Positions 53,385 to 62,289 of a DNA stretch of 64,000 nucleotides are shown piece by piece. Source of the stretch: CAZTHL01 sp964613585 (lineage in GTDB: Bacteria > Pseudomonadota > Alphaproteobacteria > DSM-16000 > Inquilinaceae); contig CAZTHL010000006.1 of assembly GCA_964613585.1 (NCBI GenBank), positions 1 to 64,000 on the forward strand, written 5' to 3'. The position numbers and the translations under genes were made by a program. Each line of letters opens with the position of its first letter. Position 1 is the stretch's first letter. Under the pieces are notes generated by a model. It saw only the letters and a program-made list of their open reading frames with translations, did no database searches and was not told where the DNA came from.

Positions 53385-53999
53385 TCACGCCTCCGGTCGG
53401 CCCGGTCGGCCGGCAACCCGCGCGCGCCACTCCGGGCGCTCCGCGGCGACGTCCTCGTAAAGCCAGACCATGCGGTCGCAGAACCAGAGCTTGGCCAGCA
53501 GGCACACGGCCGTGCCGAGCAGGGCCGGCCACAGCGCCAGGGCGATAGCGCCGCCGAGGGCGAGCAGACCGCCGGCCCCGGCGATGCCGCTCAGGATCGC
53601 CGGCGGCCGGCGGTGCCGCGGCGGCACCGGCACCCGGTCGCGCGCGAGCCAGAGCCGCTCGCCGAAGGTGGCGCGGGCCGCCCAGGTGTCGGTCGAGCGG
53701 GGCGGCGGGAACAGGCGCGGGTTGAGCCAGATCCACACGAGCGCCGCCGCCACCGGCGCCAGGGCCCAGGGGCCGATCCAGGCGCGGGACGCGATGGCCA
53801 GCAGGAGCAGCGGCAGCGCTGTCGTGCGGGTCCACACGCTCCACGGGTTGGCGTGGCGCTGCCAGACCGCGTCGGTCATGGCGAAGCGCCGGGCGATCCA
53901 GGCCTCGAGTGTCAAGGGCGCCAACGGTGGCGCGGGCGGCGCCGCGGCAGGGCCCGCCTCACATGGTCGGGTAGGGGCGCACCCCGAAAAGCGAGGCAT
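53385..53999 (-). CDS. Small membrane protein with HANPWSVWTR motif (DUF6653-like)
   Basis: The 204-residue product has an N-terminal amphipathic part (LEAWIARRFAMTDAVWQRHA), then a conserved-looking NPWSVWTRTTALPLLLLAIA leading into the first helix. Three or four further membrane helices follow. The HANPWSVWTR stretch fits a domain family of unknown function that I recall as DUF6653. Its start overlaps the NnrU-like gene by 41 bp; an internal ATG at 53879 would avoid this but remove part of the conserved region. Confidence 0.65.
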   Translation of the reverse strand: MPRFSGCAPTRPCEAGPAAAPPAPPLAPLTLEAWIARRFAMTDAVWQRHANPWSVWTRTTALPLLLLAIASRAWIGPWALAPVAAALVWIWLNPRLFPPPRSTDTWAARATFGERLWLARDRVPVPPRHRRPPAILSGIAGAGGLLALGGAIALALWPALLGTAVCLLAKLWFCDRMVWLYEDVAAERPEWRARVAGRPGRPEA

Positions 54000-54666
54000 G
54001 GCCGTGCAGCAGGCCGCCGTAGAGCAGCAGCGCCAGGCCGAGCCGCCACCAGCCGATCTCGCGCACCGCCCGGGTCAAGCTTTGCCGGCCCTGGATCACC
54101 GCCGCCAGGGGGACGTTCGAGGTCTGCTCGCGGAAGCGGTCGAAGGCCACCGGGTTCTCCTCGCGCTTCTTGGCCTCGATGGTCCAGCTGCCGAGGATGG
54201 CCAGCACCCCCAGGCTGCCGAACAGGATCACCGAGGGCAGGTCGCCGTTGGACGCCAGGTGGGCCAGCGCCCATAGGCCGAAGGACCACAGCACCGGGTT
54301 GCGGGTCAGCCGCAGCACGCCGCGCGCCTCGACCTCGTGGCTGAGCATCTTCTCGGCGCCCACGGCCGTCGGGTTCGGCGCGGTCAGCCCGGCGACCAGC
54401 AGCAGGAAGGCAAGCGGCATGAGCACGATGGCGATGTAGGCGCCGCCGCCGCCCAGCCACCAGAGCTGGGGCGCGCGGGGCACGGCGTTGTAGGCGGCGA
54501 CCAGCCACCAGATCGTCACCAGCGAGATCAACGAGTACACCACGATGAACGGCTTGTCGCCGATCGCCCGGCTCACCGGCCCGCGCACGGGGCGCCGGGC
54601 CAGGCCGAAATGGGTGGCCAGGAACACGGCCGCTGCGAGCCAGAGATCGGCCATGGTGCCGGTCAT
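53959..54666 (-). CDS. NnrU-family membrane protein
   Basis: The 235-residue inner-membrane protein has about six to seven helices: LWLAAAVFLATHFGLA, KPFIVVYSLISLVTIWWLV, ILMPLAFLLLVAGLT, RNPVLWSFGLWALAHL and others. The histidine and RNP segments and overall layout fit NnrU, first described near denitrification genes and related to isoprenylcysteine methyltransferase-like membrane enzymes. Function in non-denitrifiers is unknown. The ATG at 54666 was chosen; 54654 is also possible. It may be co-transcribed with the DUF6653-like gene. Confidence 0.82.
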   Translation of the reverse strand: MTGTMADLWLAAAVFLATHFGLARRPVRGPVSRAIGDKPFIVVYSLISLVTIWWLVAAYNAVPRAPQLWWLGGGGAYIAIVLMPLAFLLLVAGLTAPNPTAVGAEKMLSHEVEARGVLRLTRNPVLWSFGLWALAHLASNGDLPSVILFGSLGVLAILGSWTIEAKKREENPVAFDRFREQTSNVPLAAVIQGRQSLTRAVREIGWWRLGLALLLYGGLLHGHASLFGVRPYPTM

Positions 54667-54810
54667 GGGGATGCCATCCGTGCCTGTGCGCTGCCGGAAC
54701 GGCGAGGACCATGCGCCAAGGGCGCGGCCCGGCGCAAGCCGTCCGTGCCCGCGGTCCCGTCGCCGCCGCCTCATGCCGCCGACCCGACGCGACGGCTGGT
54801 CGGCTCGGCT

Positions 54811-54871
54811 GGAGCGTTTCCTGCTCACGCGGCATCGTCGGTGCCGATGCCGCGTCGGGCGGAAACGCTCC
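54811..54871. repeat. Compact member of the palindromic repeat family
   Basis: Outer arms GGAGCGTTTCC / GGAAACGCTCC (11 bp perfect) and inner arms CGCGGCATCG / CGATGCCGCG (10 bp perfect) make a two-tier hairpin of 61 bp. The outer arm matches the ends of the larger elements, but here the CTAG is degraded to CTGG/CCGG. It lies between two minus-strand genes. Confidence 0.6.
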
Positions 54872-54923
54872 GGGGGGCGCGCAAAACCGCTCCCGACCGT
54901 GCCGCCGCCCGGGCTCGCCGGTC

Positions 54924-56591
54924 TCAGTCGGGGCAGTAGCGACCGGGCGCGATGATCCCGTGCGGGTCGACCGCGGCCTTCAGGCTCCCGACCATGCGCC
55001 AATAGGGGCCGTCGGTGAGCGCGATCAGCCCGGCCATGGCGTCGACCGGCACCCGGTAGGGCAGGAAGCCCTGGTCGGCGCCGGCCGCGAGCAGGGCCTC
55101 GTAGCAGGCGCGCGCGGGCGCGGCCCCCAGGGACGTGTCGGCGATCAACGGCACCGTGCTGTCGAAGCAGTGATCGGACACCGTGGTCAGGGTGATCAGC
55201 GGCTCGATGCCGAAGCGCGGCGCCGTCCCGCGCACCAGGTCGACGAAGCAGCGGACCGCGCCGGGGTCGATCGGGACCAGCGGCGCGTACCAGCGGATGG
55301 CGCAGCCGTCGCGGATCGGATGCCGGTCGCCGGCGACGGATGAAGACGCCTCGATCACCTCGGGCGGCCGGCGCCAGTACGCCAGCTCGAGCGCGGTCTC
55401 GCCCGGTCGGCCGCTCAGCAGCGCGTGGCCGGCGCGCGCCCGGCGCAGCCGCTCGGCCAGCCGGCGGCCCACGCCGCCGGGAATGCGGCGGGCGATGCGG
55501 TCGAGCCGCTCCAGCCGTGGCCTGTCGGCGAAGACCAGCATGCGCACCCGACCCTCGAGCGCCCGGCGGACCTCGACGCAGGCGGCGGCGACGACCCGGC
55601 GCGGCCCGTAAACGGCGCCCAGGCCGGTCCACGCCGGTACGCCCTCGAGCCGCGCCAGCCCGGCGGCGAGCCTGGGCGCCATGACCTCGCCCGGCGGCAC
55701 ATGGCCGTGCGGGTAGGGCGCCACCATGGCCAGCATGCGCCGGTCGCTCATCAGATTGAGGCCGCCGAGCAGCCCGCCGAGCGCGCGCTTGAGCCGGCCG
55801 ACGGCCGGAATCACGGAGGCCAGCCCGTCGTCACCGTCGATCTGGAAAGTGAACAGGGTCACGCGTTCCGGCCGCGGCGCGAGCGCGATGGTCATCTCGG
55901 TGACGATGCCGAACGCGCCCTGGGCGAACAGGCCATCGAGATAGGGGCCGACCCCCCATTTGTGGCCGCGATCGATGGCCAGCGCCCCCGCCTCGGCCAG
56001 CGGCGAGCGGTACACGCTGCCGTCGGCCAGCACCGCGGTCAGCGCCATCACCGCGCCGAAATGATCCGCGTGCGGCGTGATGCCGTAACCGCGCTCGAGC
56101 GCGTTGCCGACCAGCGAGGCGCCTGGCCCGGCACCCGTGGTCGGCACCAGGAAGTCGAGGCCGTGCGTCTCCAGATGCTCGTGGAGCAGGCCCTGGGTTA
56201 CCCCGGGCCCCAACGTCGCCAGCCCGCCGGCCGCGTCCACCGCGATGCCGGTGAGCCGTGACAGGTCGACCAGGACGCAGCCGTCCCGGGGTGGCACGGC
56301 GCTTCCGTAGCCCCAGTTGCGTCCGCTGCTGATCGGGTACAGCGGGACCCGCGCCTCGGCGGCGATGCACGTCAGCCCGGCCACCTGCTCCGTGTCGGCC
56401 GGGCGCAGGGCCCCGGCGAGGGTCGGCTCGGCGCCGAGGCAATTGGCGCGGTATCTCTCGGCGGCGGCGCCCGGAAACACGTGCTCCTCCCCGAGCAGGT
56501 GGCGCCAAGCCTCCCAGCACGCGGCGCCGGGCGTGTCCGGGCCGGTTGCGGAGACGTGCTGTGCGGTGTGCGGCGGCAGGCCTCTCGGCAT
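54924..56591 (-). CDS. FAD-linked oxidase of the vanillyl-alcohol oxidase / p-cresol methylhydroxylase type
   Basis: The 555-residue flavoprotein has a PCMH-type FAD-binding domain: PISSGRNWGYGSAVPPRDGC, VDLSRLTGI, LATLGPGVTQGLLHEHL and VPTTGAGPGASLVGNALERG. A C-terminal FAD-oxidase domain ends in VDPHGIIAPGRYCPD. The SGRNWGYGSA stretch is close to that of 4-cresol and eugenol hydroxylases, so a para-substituted phenol is a likely substrate class. No c-type cytochrome partner is adjacent. No signal peptide is seen. Confidence 0.85.
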   Translation of the reverse strand: MPRGLPPHTAQHVSATGPDTPGAACWEAWRHLLGEEHVFPGAAAERYRANCLGAEPTLAGALRPADTEQVAGLTCIAAEARVPLYPISSGRNWGYGSAVPPRDGCVLVDLSRLTGIAVDAAGGLATLGPGVTQGLLHEHLETHGLDFLVPTTGAGPGASLVGNALERGYGITPHADHFGAVMALTAVLADGSVYRSPLAEAGALAIDRGHKWGVGPYLDGLFAQGAFGIVTEMTIALAPRPERVTLFTFQIDGDDGLASVIPAVGRLKRALGGLLGGLNLMSDRRMLAMVAPYPHGHVPPGEVMAPRLAAGLARLEGVPAWTGLGAVYGPRRVVAAACVEVRRALEGRVRMLVFADRPRLERLDRIARRIPGGVGRRLAERLRRARAGHALLSGRPGETALELAYWRRPPEVIEASSSVAGDRHPIRDGCAIRWYAPLVPIDPGAVRCFVDLVRGTAPRFGIEPLITLTTVSDHCFDSTVPLIADTSLGAAPARACYEALLAAGADQGFLPYRVPVDAMAGLIALTDGPYWRMVGSLKAAVDPHGIIAPGRYCPD

Positions 56592-56670
56592 GGTCGGCGG
56601 ACGGCTCCCGAATCCGGCACGGCGGCGCGGGCGCCCCCCGGCCGCAGGCTGCGCGGTCCTGATGAACGAC

Positions 56671-56692
56671 CCGTTTCCGTCCCTGGAAACGG
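56671..56692 (-). terminator. Hairpin after the acyltransferase gene
   Basis: CCGTTTCC / GGAAACGG (8-bp perfect stem, 6-nt loop) lies 45 bp beyond the acyltransferase stop on its strand. The arm sequence is the same GTTTCC core seen in the palindromic repeat family, so it may be a derived copy serving as terminator. Confidence 0.5.
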
Positions 56693-56736
56693 ACGGAGCC
56701 GGCGGCGGCCCGACCTCCGGTCGCCGCCGGACCCTC

Positions 56737-57486
56737 TCAACCGGCGCTGCGAATCACATCCCAGACGGCACGGTTGTGACCGTGCAGGCGGCGCAGGAGC
56801 GCGCGCGCGTTGGCGCAGCAGGGGATGCGCTGGCCATGATGCTCGACCGCCGGCCCCAGCGGCTCGAAGACGATGCCGAAGCGCATGAGCCGGCGGATCA
56901 GGGCCGGCTCCATCACCGCGCAGATGGTGGCGATGTCCCGGTCGCGGATCATGCCGAGGACGCCGCGCAGCAGGCCGAGGGTGACATGCTCCCGGATCTG
57001 GCGGAACCGGGCGTCCAGTGTCGGGGAGCCCGGCGACGCGCCATCGAAGCCCGGGCCGTCGAGCGGGCTGTTCCGGCTCGACTTGCGAAACGCGCGCAGG
57101 ATGGCGAAGCGGGACACCTCGGCGGTCCTCGCCAGGTCCAGCTGCGCGAGCCGCGCCTGGTGCTCCGGGCCGCACAGGCCGACCACAGGCAGCCCGTGAT
57201 CGCCCGTGTCCGGCTGCGGCAGCACCAGCCGGACGGTCCCGATGACCTGGCCGGTCGGTCGGAACACCAGCGCGCTGTGCATCGAATGGGCATCGCAGGC
57301 ATCGCTCTCGCGCCCATCAGGGAAGGCGGCGGCGTCCTCGAAGCCGCGCTCGATGCAGTAGACTTGGTAGCGGACGCGCAGCACCTCGTCGAGCAGCGCC
57401 GCGTCATCGACCTGACGAACCTGAAAGAACTGGTCGAACAGCTCGGCCAGCGACGGCGAGTTTGAATACTCAAAGGCGACCGACAT
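56737..57486 (-). CDS. PEP-CTERM/exosortase-associated acyltransferase (GNAT-like, AHL-synthase-related)
   Basis: The 249-residue product belongs to the acyltransferase group associated with exosortase/PEP-CTERM systems and related to N-acyl amino acid and acyl-homoserine lactone synthases. Evidence is LFDQFFQVRQVDDAALLDEV, LRVRYQVYCIERGFED, FRPTGQVIGTVRLVLPQ, EVSRFAILRAFRK and GLLRGVLGMIRDRDIATICA. The ATG at 57486 has GAGGAGGG just upstream and fits the family start. No exosortase gene is in the window. Upstream DNA is markedly AT-rich. Confidence 0.85.
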   Translation of the reverse strand: MSVAFEYSNSPSLAELFDQFFQVRQVDDAALLDEVLRVRYQVYCIERGFEDAAAFPDGRESDACDAHSMHSALVFRPTGQVIGTVRLVLPQPDTGDHGLPVVGLCGPEHQARLAQLDLARTAEVSRFAILRAFRKSSRNSPLDGPGFDGASPGSPTLDARFRQIREHVTLGLLRGVLGMIRDRDIATICAVMEPALIRRLMRFGIVFEPLGPAVEHHGQRIPCCANARALLRRLHGHNRAVWDVIRSAG

Positions 57487-57671
57487 GGTGCCCTCCTCAA
57501 AATGCGATGGCCTGTGCAAGTGTCACTACAAGTCTTAAAAGATGATTGATTGTGCATCTTAGCATAAAAGAGCGCTAAATAAAGCCAAAAGGAATAGTAT
57601 TGATTCGTTCTTGAATTGGTGGCTTTGACGGCCTTGCCGAGCTTTGGGCGGAACCTGGTCCCGGTGGTCGG
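57487..57671 (-). promoter_or_regulatory. AT-rich promoter region of the acyltransferase gene
   Basis: About 57520-57620 is the most AT-rich stretch in this half of the window, in a genome otherwise near 70% GC. It contains several A/T runs and TTGATT/TAAAAT-like elements on the minus strand. It probably holds the acyltransferase promoter and possibly regulator sites. Confidence 0.45.
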
Positions 57672-57802
57672 CTTGGAGCCTTTTCCGCCCAGGCGGAGTC
57701 GGCACCGGGCCGGCCCCCCGCCCGGCCGCCCCAAGCAAACCGCCGTGGGTGTCCGGGTGGGGGCGCGGGCCGGCGATGCCACCGAACCCGGAAACGGTCT
57801 AG
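57672..57802. repeat. Dispersed palindromic element, copy overlapping the xerC stop codon
   Basis: The right end reads CCCGGAAACGGTCTAG; its CTAG (57799-57802) contains the xerC TAG stop. The left end, CTTGGAGCCTTTTCCG, is a decayed form of the CTAGAGNGTTTCCG end. Inner arms GGCACCGGGCCGGCCCC and GGGGGCGCGGGCCGGCG pair imperfectly. Confidence 0.65.
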
Positions 57803-58788
57803 CGTCGCGCCCTCGGATGGGCGCGGCGGTAGCGATCGACCAGCTCGGCGATCTCCACCTCGGTGTAGCGCTGCGTCGTCGACAGCGAGGCGTGGCCGAG
57901 CAGCTCCTGGATCGCCCGCAGATCGGCGCGGCCGGCCAGCAGATGGGTGGCGAAGCTGTGCCTGAGCGCGTGCGGCGTGACCGTCTCGGGCAGGCCGAGC
58001 GGGATCCTGAGCCGGCGCATCTGCCGCTCCGCCACACCCGGGTTGAGCGGCCCGCCCCTGGCGCCGAGGAACAGGGCGCCTGCCGCCGTCAGCGGATACG
58101 GGCAGGCCGCGCGGTAGCCGTCCACCGCCTCGATCACCGGCGGCAGCAGCGGCACCACGCGCTGCTTGCGGCCCTTGCCGGTCACCGTGAGCACGCCGTC
58201 GGCGGGGCCGCCCGCGGGCAGGTCGGCCGGCGTGAGCGCCAACGCCTCGCCGAGCCGCAGGCCGCCGCCGTAGAGCAGGGTGAACAGCGCCCGGTCGCGC
58301 AGGCCGATCCAGTCCGCGCCGTCCGCGGCCGCGGCCTCGCCGAGCAGGGTGAGCGCGTCTCCTTCGGTGAGCGCCCGCGGCAGCGGCCGGCGCTGCCGAG
58401 GCGCCCGCAGCGCGCCGATCGCCGCGGTGTGCAGCGTGCCCTCGGCGTCGAGGAAGCCGAGGAAGCTGCGCAGCGCCGAGACGGCTCGGGCGCGGCTCCC
58501 GGCCCCGGCCTGCTCGGCGGCGCGCCGGGCGAGCCAGCCGCGCAGGTCGCCAAGGGCGAGCCCGCCCAGATCCTCGAGCCCGGCCGGCCGGCCGAGGTGC
58601 CTGGCGAGGAACCCGAGGAAGCCGGCGAGGTCGCCCCAATAGGCGCGCACCGTGTGCGGCGAGGCCCGGCGCTCGGCCTCGAGCCAGCGCCGCCACCGTC
58701 CGGCCGCCGCGGCCACGTCCGTCCGGCAGGCGAGGCCGATCCCCGCCTCGGTCGCGGGCGCCGGGCCGGGCGGTACCGCGTCCGCCAT
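57799..58788 (-). CDS. xerC: Tyrosine recombinase XerC
   Basis: XerC with XerD resolves chromosome dimers at dif. The 329-residue product has an N-terminal core-binding domain (ASPHTVRAYWGDLAGFLGFL) and a catalytic domain. The active residues are arginine in LLYGGGLRLGEALAL, lysine in VTGKGRKQRVVPL, histidine-arginine in TPHALRHSFATHLL, histidine in LLGHASLSTTQRY, and the nucleophilic tyrosine in that last segment. Size and motifs match XerC rather than phage integrases. The ATG overlaps the methyltransferase stop as TGATG. Its stop lies within a repeat element. Confidence 0.92.
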   Translation of the reverse strand: MADAVPPGPAPATEAGIGLACRTDVAAAAGRWRRWLEAERRASPHTVRAYWGDLAGFLGFLARHLGRPAGLEDLGGLALGDLRGWLARRAAEQAGAGSRARAVSALRSFLGFLDAEGTLHTAAIGALRAPRQRRPLPRALTEGDALTLLGEAAAADGADWIGLRDRALFTLLYGGGLRLGEALALTPADLPAGGPADGVLTVTGKGRKQRVVPLLPPVIEAVDGYRAACPYPLTAAGALFLGARGGPLNPGVAERQMRRLRIPLGLPETVTPHALRHSFATHLLAGRADLRAIQELLGHASLSTTQRYTEVEIAELVDRYRRAHPRARR

Positions 58789-60086
58789 CAGCCCGGACCG
58801 CCGCGCGCGCCATCGCCGGCACCGCCGCCGTCCGCCGCGTCGGTGCGCAGGAACATCTTGCCGAGGCCGTTCATGACCTCGAACAGCCGGTCGAACTGGT
58901 CCCGGAACGCGTTCCAGGGCAGCCGGGCCGCGGCGTGCCGCTCGAGCTTGCGCTGCAGGCCGATCAGATCGGTCTCGCCGTCGATGCCGGCGGCCAGGGC
59001 GCCGGCCAGCGGCGGCACCGGCAGGCGCAACTTGAGCCCGTCCACCGTGGCGACCAGCGGCTGGCCCGGGCGCAGGGCGCGCGCCAGGGTGGCGCCGTCG
59101 ATGCCGCGCAGCACCGGCCGCACCCGTTCCGGCGCCGGATGCCGGGCGAGGTCGGCGACCGAGGCGTCGGCGCGCCCGGCCGGCACCGCGTAGAAGGCGT
59201 GCATCTTGATGTTGCCGGCCAGGGCTTCGGCGACCGCGGCCCGGTCCCACGGGTCGAGCCCGGCGGCGCGTGCCCGCAGGCCAGGATCCGTCAGGTAGGT
59301 CTCGGGCCGGTAGCGGGCCGGCTCGACGAAGCCGGCGAGCGCGAGGCCGGCGCCCTCCAGCAGCCGGGCCAGCTCGGGCACGGTGAAGGCGCGGTCGCGG
59401 CCGTGCAGCAGCAGGTCGACCAGCCCGGCCGCGCTGCGCCGGTGATCCGCCAGCAGCGGGTTGCGCCGGAACCAGTTGGTCTCCGGCAGCTCCTCGATGA
59501 GCCGCCCGGCCAATGGCACCCGCGCCTCGGCCGGGAGGTCGCGCCCGAGCCGGCGCAGCGCGTCCTGCAGCGGGTAGACGCCGGTGCGGCCGATGGCGCC
59601 GTAGACCATCAGCCCGAGCCCGCCGTCGGGCGCCAGCTGCCCGGCCAGGACGCCGAGGCCGGCCGCCGGGTCCTCGAGATGGTGCAGCACCCCGCAGCAG
59701 TCGATGTAGTCATAGGGACCCGGCGCCAGGGCGGGCAGGTCGAGCAGTGAGCCGGTGAGGAAGCGCGCCGGCGGCAGCCCGCGCGCGGCCAGTCGCGCCT
59801 CGGCGATCGCCCGGGCCGCCTCCGACAGGTCGACATAGGTGATCGCCGCCTCGATCCCGGCGGTGGCACAGTGCTGGGCCAGCATGACCAGCCCGTCGCC
59901 GGTGCCGCCGCCGGCGAAAAGCGCCCGGAACGGTCGGCGCCGCGGGCGGGCGCCGCCGAGCAGGTAGTGGCACAGCTCGTCGAGGTGGCTGGGCGAGCCC
60001 TCGATCAGACGACTTGCCTCGTCCGCCGGGTCACGCGCCGGATAGGGGTAGCTCTCGTACTGCTCGGACAGAAGGGGATCGGTCAT
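58788..60086 (-). CDS. Class I SAM-dependent methyltransferase
   Basis: The 432-residue product begins SEQYESYPYPARDPADEASR, then a Rossmann methyltransferase domain: ALFAGGGTGDGLVML (SAM loop), AAITYVDLSEAARAIAE (acidic motif II), YDYIDCCGVLHHLEDPAAGL and GLGLMVYG. A long C-terminal half of ~200 residues is specific to this group, with FTVPELARLLEGAGLALAGF. Substrate unknown. It overlaps both neighbours by TGATG junctions, in an operon asparaginase-like - methyltransferase - xerC. Confidence 0.84.
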   Translation of the reverse strand: MTDPLLSEQYESYPYPARDPADEASRLIEGSPSHLDELCHYLLGGARPRRRPFRALFAGGGTGDGLVMLAQHCATAGIEAAITYVDLSEAARAIAEARLAARGLPPARFLTGSLLDLPALAPGPYDYIDCCGVLHHLEDPAAGLGVLAGQLAPDGGLGLMVYGAIGRTGVYPLQDALRRLGRDLPAEARVPLAGRLIEELPETNWFRRNPLLADHRRSAAGLVDLLLHGRDRAFTVPELARLLEGAGLALAGFVEPARYRPETYLTDPGLRARAAGLDPWDRAAVAEALAGNIKMHAFYAVPAGRADASVADLARHPAPERVRPVLRGIDGATLARALRPGQPLVATVDGLKLRLPVPPLAGALAAGIDGETDLIGLQRKLERHAAARLPWNAFRDQFDRLFEVMNGLGKMFLRTDAADGGGAGDGARGGPG

Positions 60087-61150
60087 CACGGGAATCCGGG
60101 CGCGGGCCGGAGCCGGCCGACCGGCTCGCCCCGACGGGAATGGATGATCGCCGCCAGGCGCGGCTCGAGACGGCCCGCCGCGGCCGCGTCGAGCGCGCCC
60201 AGGTCGATCAGCAGGGCGAGAAGGGCGCGCTCGGCGGCCCGGCCCGCGCCGTCCTCGATCTTCACGGCGAGGCCGAGGCCGAGCGCCGGCAGGCAGGCGG
60301 CATGCACGCCCTCCGCGCCGCCCTTGACCAGGACCGCGCCGCCGGTCGCCGCGATCACCTCGGTGTCGAAGCGGCCGGTGCCGGCGACCAGCTGCGGCCG
60401 GCCGCCCCAGGCGCCGCAGAGGCGCGAGGCCGCCTCGGCTCGCCGCGCCGGCACCTCGGCCGGGTCGGCGAGGCGGGCCATGGCGAGGGCGACGGCGCCA
60501 AGCGGGATCGCAATGGTGGGGATCGAGCAGCCGTCGGTCGCCCGCGGCGCCGCGCCCAGATCCCGGCCGGTCATCTGCTCGAGCGTGCCCAGCACGCGCT
60601 GCTGCACCGGATGCTCGAAGGCCGCGTAGCCGGCGACCGGCTCGCCCCGGTGCCGCGCCGTGGTCAGCATGGCGGCGTGCTTGCCCGAGCAGTTGTCGTG
60701 GAGCGGCGTGACGCCGCTGCCGGCGCAGGCCGGAGCCGGGGCGCCCTCCGGACGCGGCGGCGGGCGGCCGCCGCAGCGGAGCGCCCCGACGCCGACACCG
60801 ATCCGCTCGAGCCAGGCCGCAACCCGCTCCGTGTGCTGCAGTTCGCCGCCGTGGGAGGCGCAGGCGAGCGCCAGCTCGTCCGGGCCCAGGCGGAAGGCCT
60901 CGGCAGCGCCGGTCTCGACCAGCGGCAGGGCCTGGATCGGCTTCACCGACGAGCGCGGCAGCACCGGCCGTTCGACGTCGCCCCAGGCGCCGAGCAGCCG
61001 GCCGCGCCCGTCGACCACGGCGGCGATGCCGCGGTGCCGGCTCTCCACCACCGGGCCGCGTACGACCTCGATCATCGGCACCGCGTCGGCCGCCCGGCGG
61101 TCGTGTCCGCCGTCGGGGCTCGCCGGGGTCGGTCTCACGCTTGCTGCCAT
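60086..61150 (-). CDS. Asparaginase II-family protein (Rhizobium ReAII type)
   Basis: This family includes the Rhizobium etli inducible L-asparaginase, unrelated to E. coli AnsB. The ~354-residue product shows VEVRGPVVESRHRGIAAVVD-like opening, ERPVLPRSSVKPIQALPLVE (serine-lysine site), LACASHGGELQHTERV, LRCGGRPP, LHDNCSGKHAAMLTTAR, ATDGCSIPTIAIPLGAVA and LAVKIEDGAGRAAERA. The N-terminus is ambiguous: 61150, or 61075 (MIEVVRG), which fits the family start nearly as well. It is first in the operon with the methyltransferase and xerC. Confidence 0.87.
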   Translation of the reverse strand: MAASVRPTPASPDGGHDRRAADAVPMIEVVRGPVVESRHRGIAAVVDGRGRLLGAWGDVERPVLPRSSVKPIQALPLVETGAAEAFRLGPDELALACASHGGELQHTERVAAWLERIGVGVGALRCGGRPPPRPEGAPAPACAGSGVTPLHDNCSGKHAAMLTTARHRGEPVAGYAAFEHPVQQRVLGTLEQMTGRDLGAAPRATDGCSIPTIAIPLGAVALAMARLADPAEVPARRAEAASRLCGAWGGRPQLVAGTGRFDTEVIAATGGAVLVKGGAEGVHAACLPALGLGLAVKIEDGAGRAAERALLALLIDLGALDAAAAGRLEPRLAAIIHSRRGEPVGRLRPAPGFP

Positions 61151-61267
61151 GACAGAGCCATGGCACGGCCCGCGGAACCGGGCCGCGGGCACTCGGTTGA
61201 ACGGCGGCGGCCGGCGGAAGGCTCGTCAGCCCAACGGTCAACGAAGATGCCAGAGGAACTTCCAGGA

Positions 61268-61876
61268 ATGTCGCGACTCCTTTCGACCACCGCCCTCGTC
61301 GCCGGCCTCATGCTCGGCTCCGGCGCCGTTATGGCGCAGCAGGAGCAGCCCGGCCAGGGCGATCAGGACGTGATGGGCCAGAACGCGGTGCGCGAGGCCG
61401 GCGAGGCGATGCAGCAGCAGGCCGGCGAGGTCAGCCATGAGGCGCAGGACTTCGTCGATCAGGCGACCATGGGCAACATGTTCGAGATCCAGTCGAGCCG
61501 GCTGGCCCGGCAGCGCAGCCAGGATCCGGAAGTGCGGGACTTCGCCGAGCGAATGATCAGCGACCACACCGAGCTCGGCGGGCGGCTGCAGGGCATCGTC
61601 CGCGACATCGGCGCCACCATGCCGGAGCAGTTGAACCAGGAGCACCGGCAGCGCATCGAGCAGCTCGAGCGGGCATCCGGGGACGAGTTCGAACGTCTCT
61701 ACATGCGCGAGCAGGTCGAGGCCCATGAGACGGCGACGCGGCTCTACGAGCAATACGCTCGGCGGGGTCAGAACGAGCCGCTGACCTCGTTGGCCGAGGA
61801 GACCCTGCCGATCCTCGAGGGGCACCTGCGCTCGGCCCGGCAGATCCAGCAGAGCATGGAGACGGCGGCCCGCTGA
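61268..61876 (+). CDS. DUF4142-type exported four-helix protein
   Basis: The 202-residue product has a Sec signal peptide (SRLLSTTALVAGLMLGSGAVMA, cleavage near residue 23) and a glutamine-rich linker. A DUF4142 ferritin-like helical domain follows: FVDQATMGNMFEIQSSRLAR, QDPEVRDFAERMISDHTELG, VEAHETATRLYEQYAR and LPILEGHLRSARQI. Such proteins are common stress-related periplasmic proteins of unknown function. The ATG at 61268 follows an AGGA box; one at 61247 is possible. It is divergent from the asparaginase-like gene. Confidence 0.85.
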   Translation: MSRLLSTTALVAGLMLGSGAVMAQQEQPGQGDQDVMGQNAVREAGEAMQQQAGEVSHEAQDFVDQATMGNMFEIQSSRLARQRSQDPEVRDFAERMISDHTELGGRLQGIVRDIGATMPEQLNQEHRQRIEQLERASGDEFERLYMREQVEAHETATRLYEQYARRGQNEPLTSLAEETLPILEGHLRSARQIQQSMETAAR

Positions 61877-62289
61877 CGCGGCGCCTCGCGGCAGGCCGGC
61901 GCGGGCCGCCAGGCCCGGGCCGGCCGTGCGTGTGCCGGCGTCCACATCCGGTCAGCAGGGCGCGCGCTTGTCCGACAGTCGGCAGGGGCGTCCACGGGTG
62001 ATGCCAAGTCGCTGCCACTGGCCAGGAACCATTGTCGCCGATGCCGCGAGGCCAGCTGGCGATCGTGACCGAACTTTTGCTGCGGATGATAGCGTCGTCG
62101 CGAGCGAAGCGACGCGACCCGGGTTCTCGCTTTGCTGAAGCAGCTACGGACTCTGGACGGCCCGGCGCCAGCGCTCGTGTCATCCGCCCCATCGATTCTG
62201 CTTAGTTCATGGCCCTCGCCGAACGCTTGCCGACGAGGTGACAATGGTGCAGCGATGGCTCGGACACCAATGAGGCGAGCGGGGCGCGC
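61877..62289. other. Intergenic region upstream of the RNA methyltransferase gene
   Basis: These 413 bp carry no gene I can support. Around 62090-62115 there is a GCG/CGC-rich inverted stretch (GTCGCGAGCGAAGCGACGCGAC), perhaps a terminator for the DUF4142 gene though far from its stop. Confidence 0.35.
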
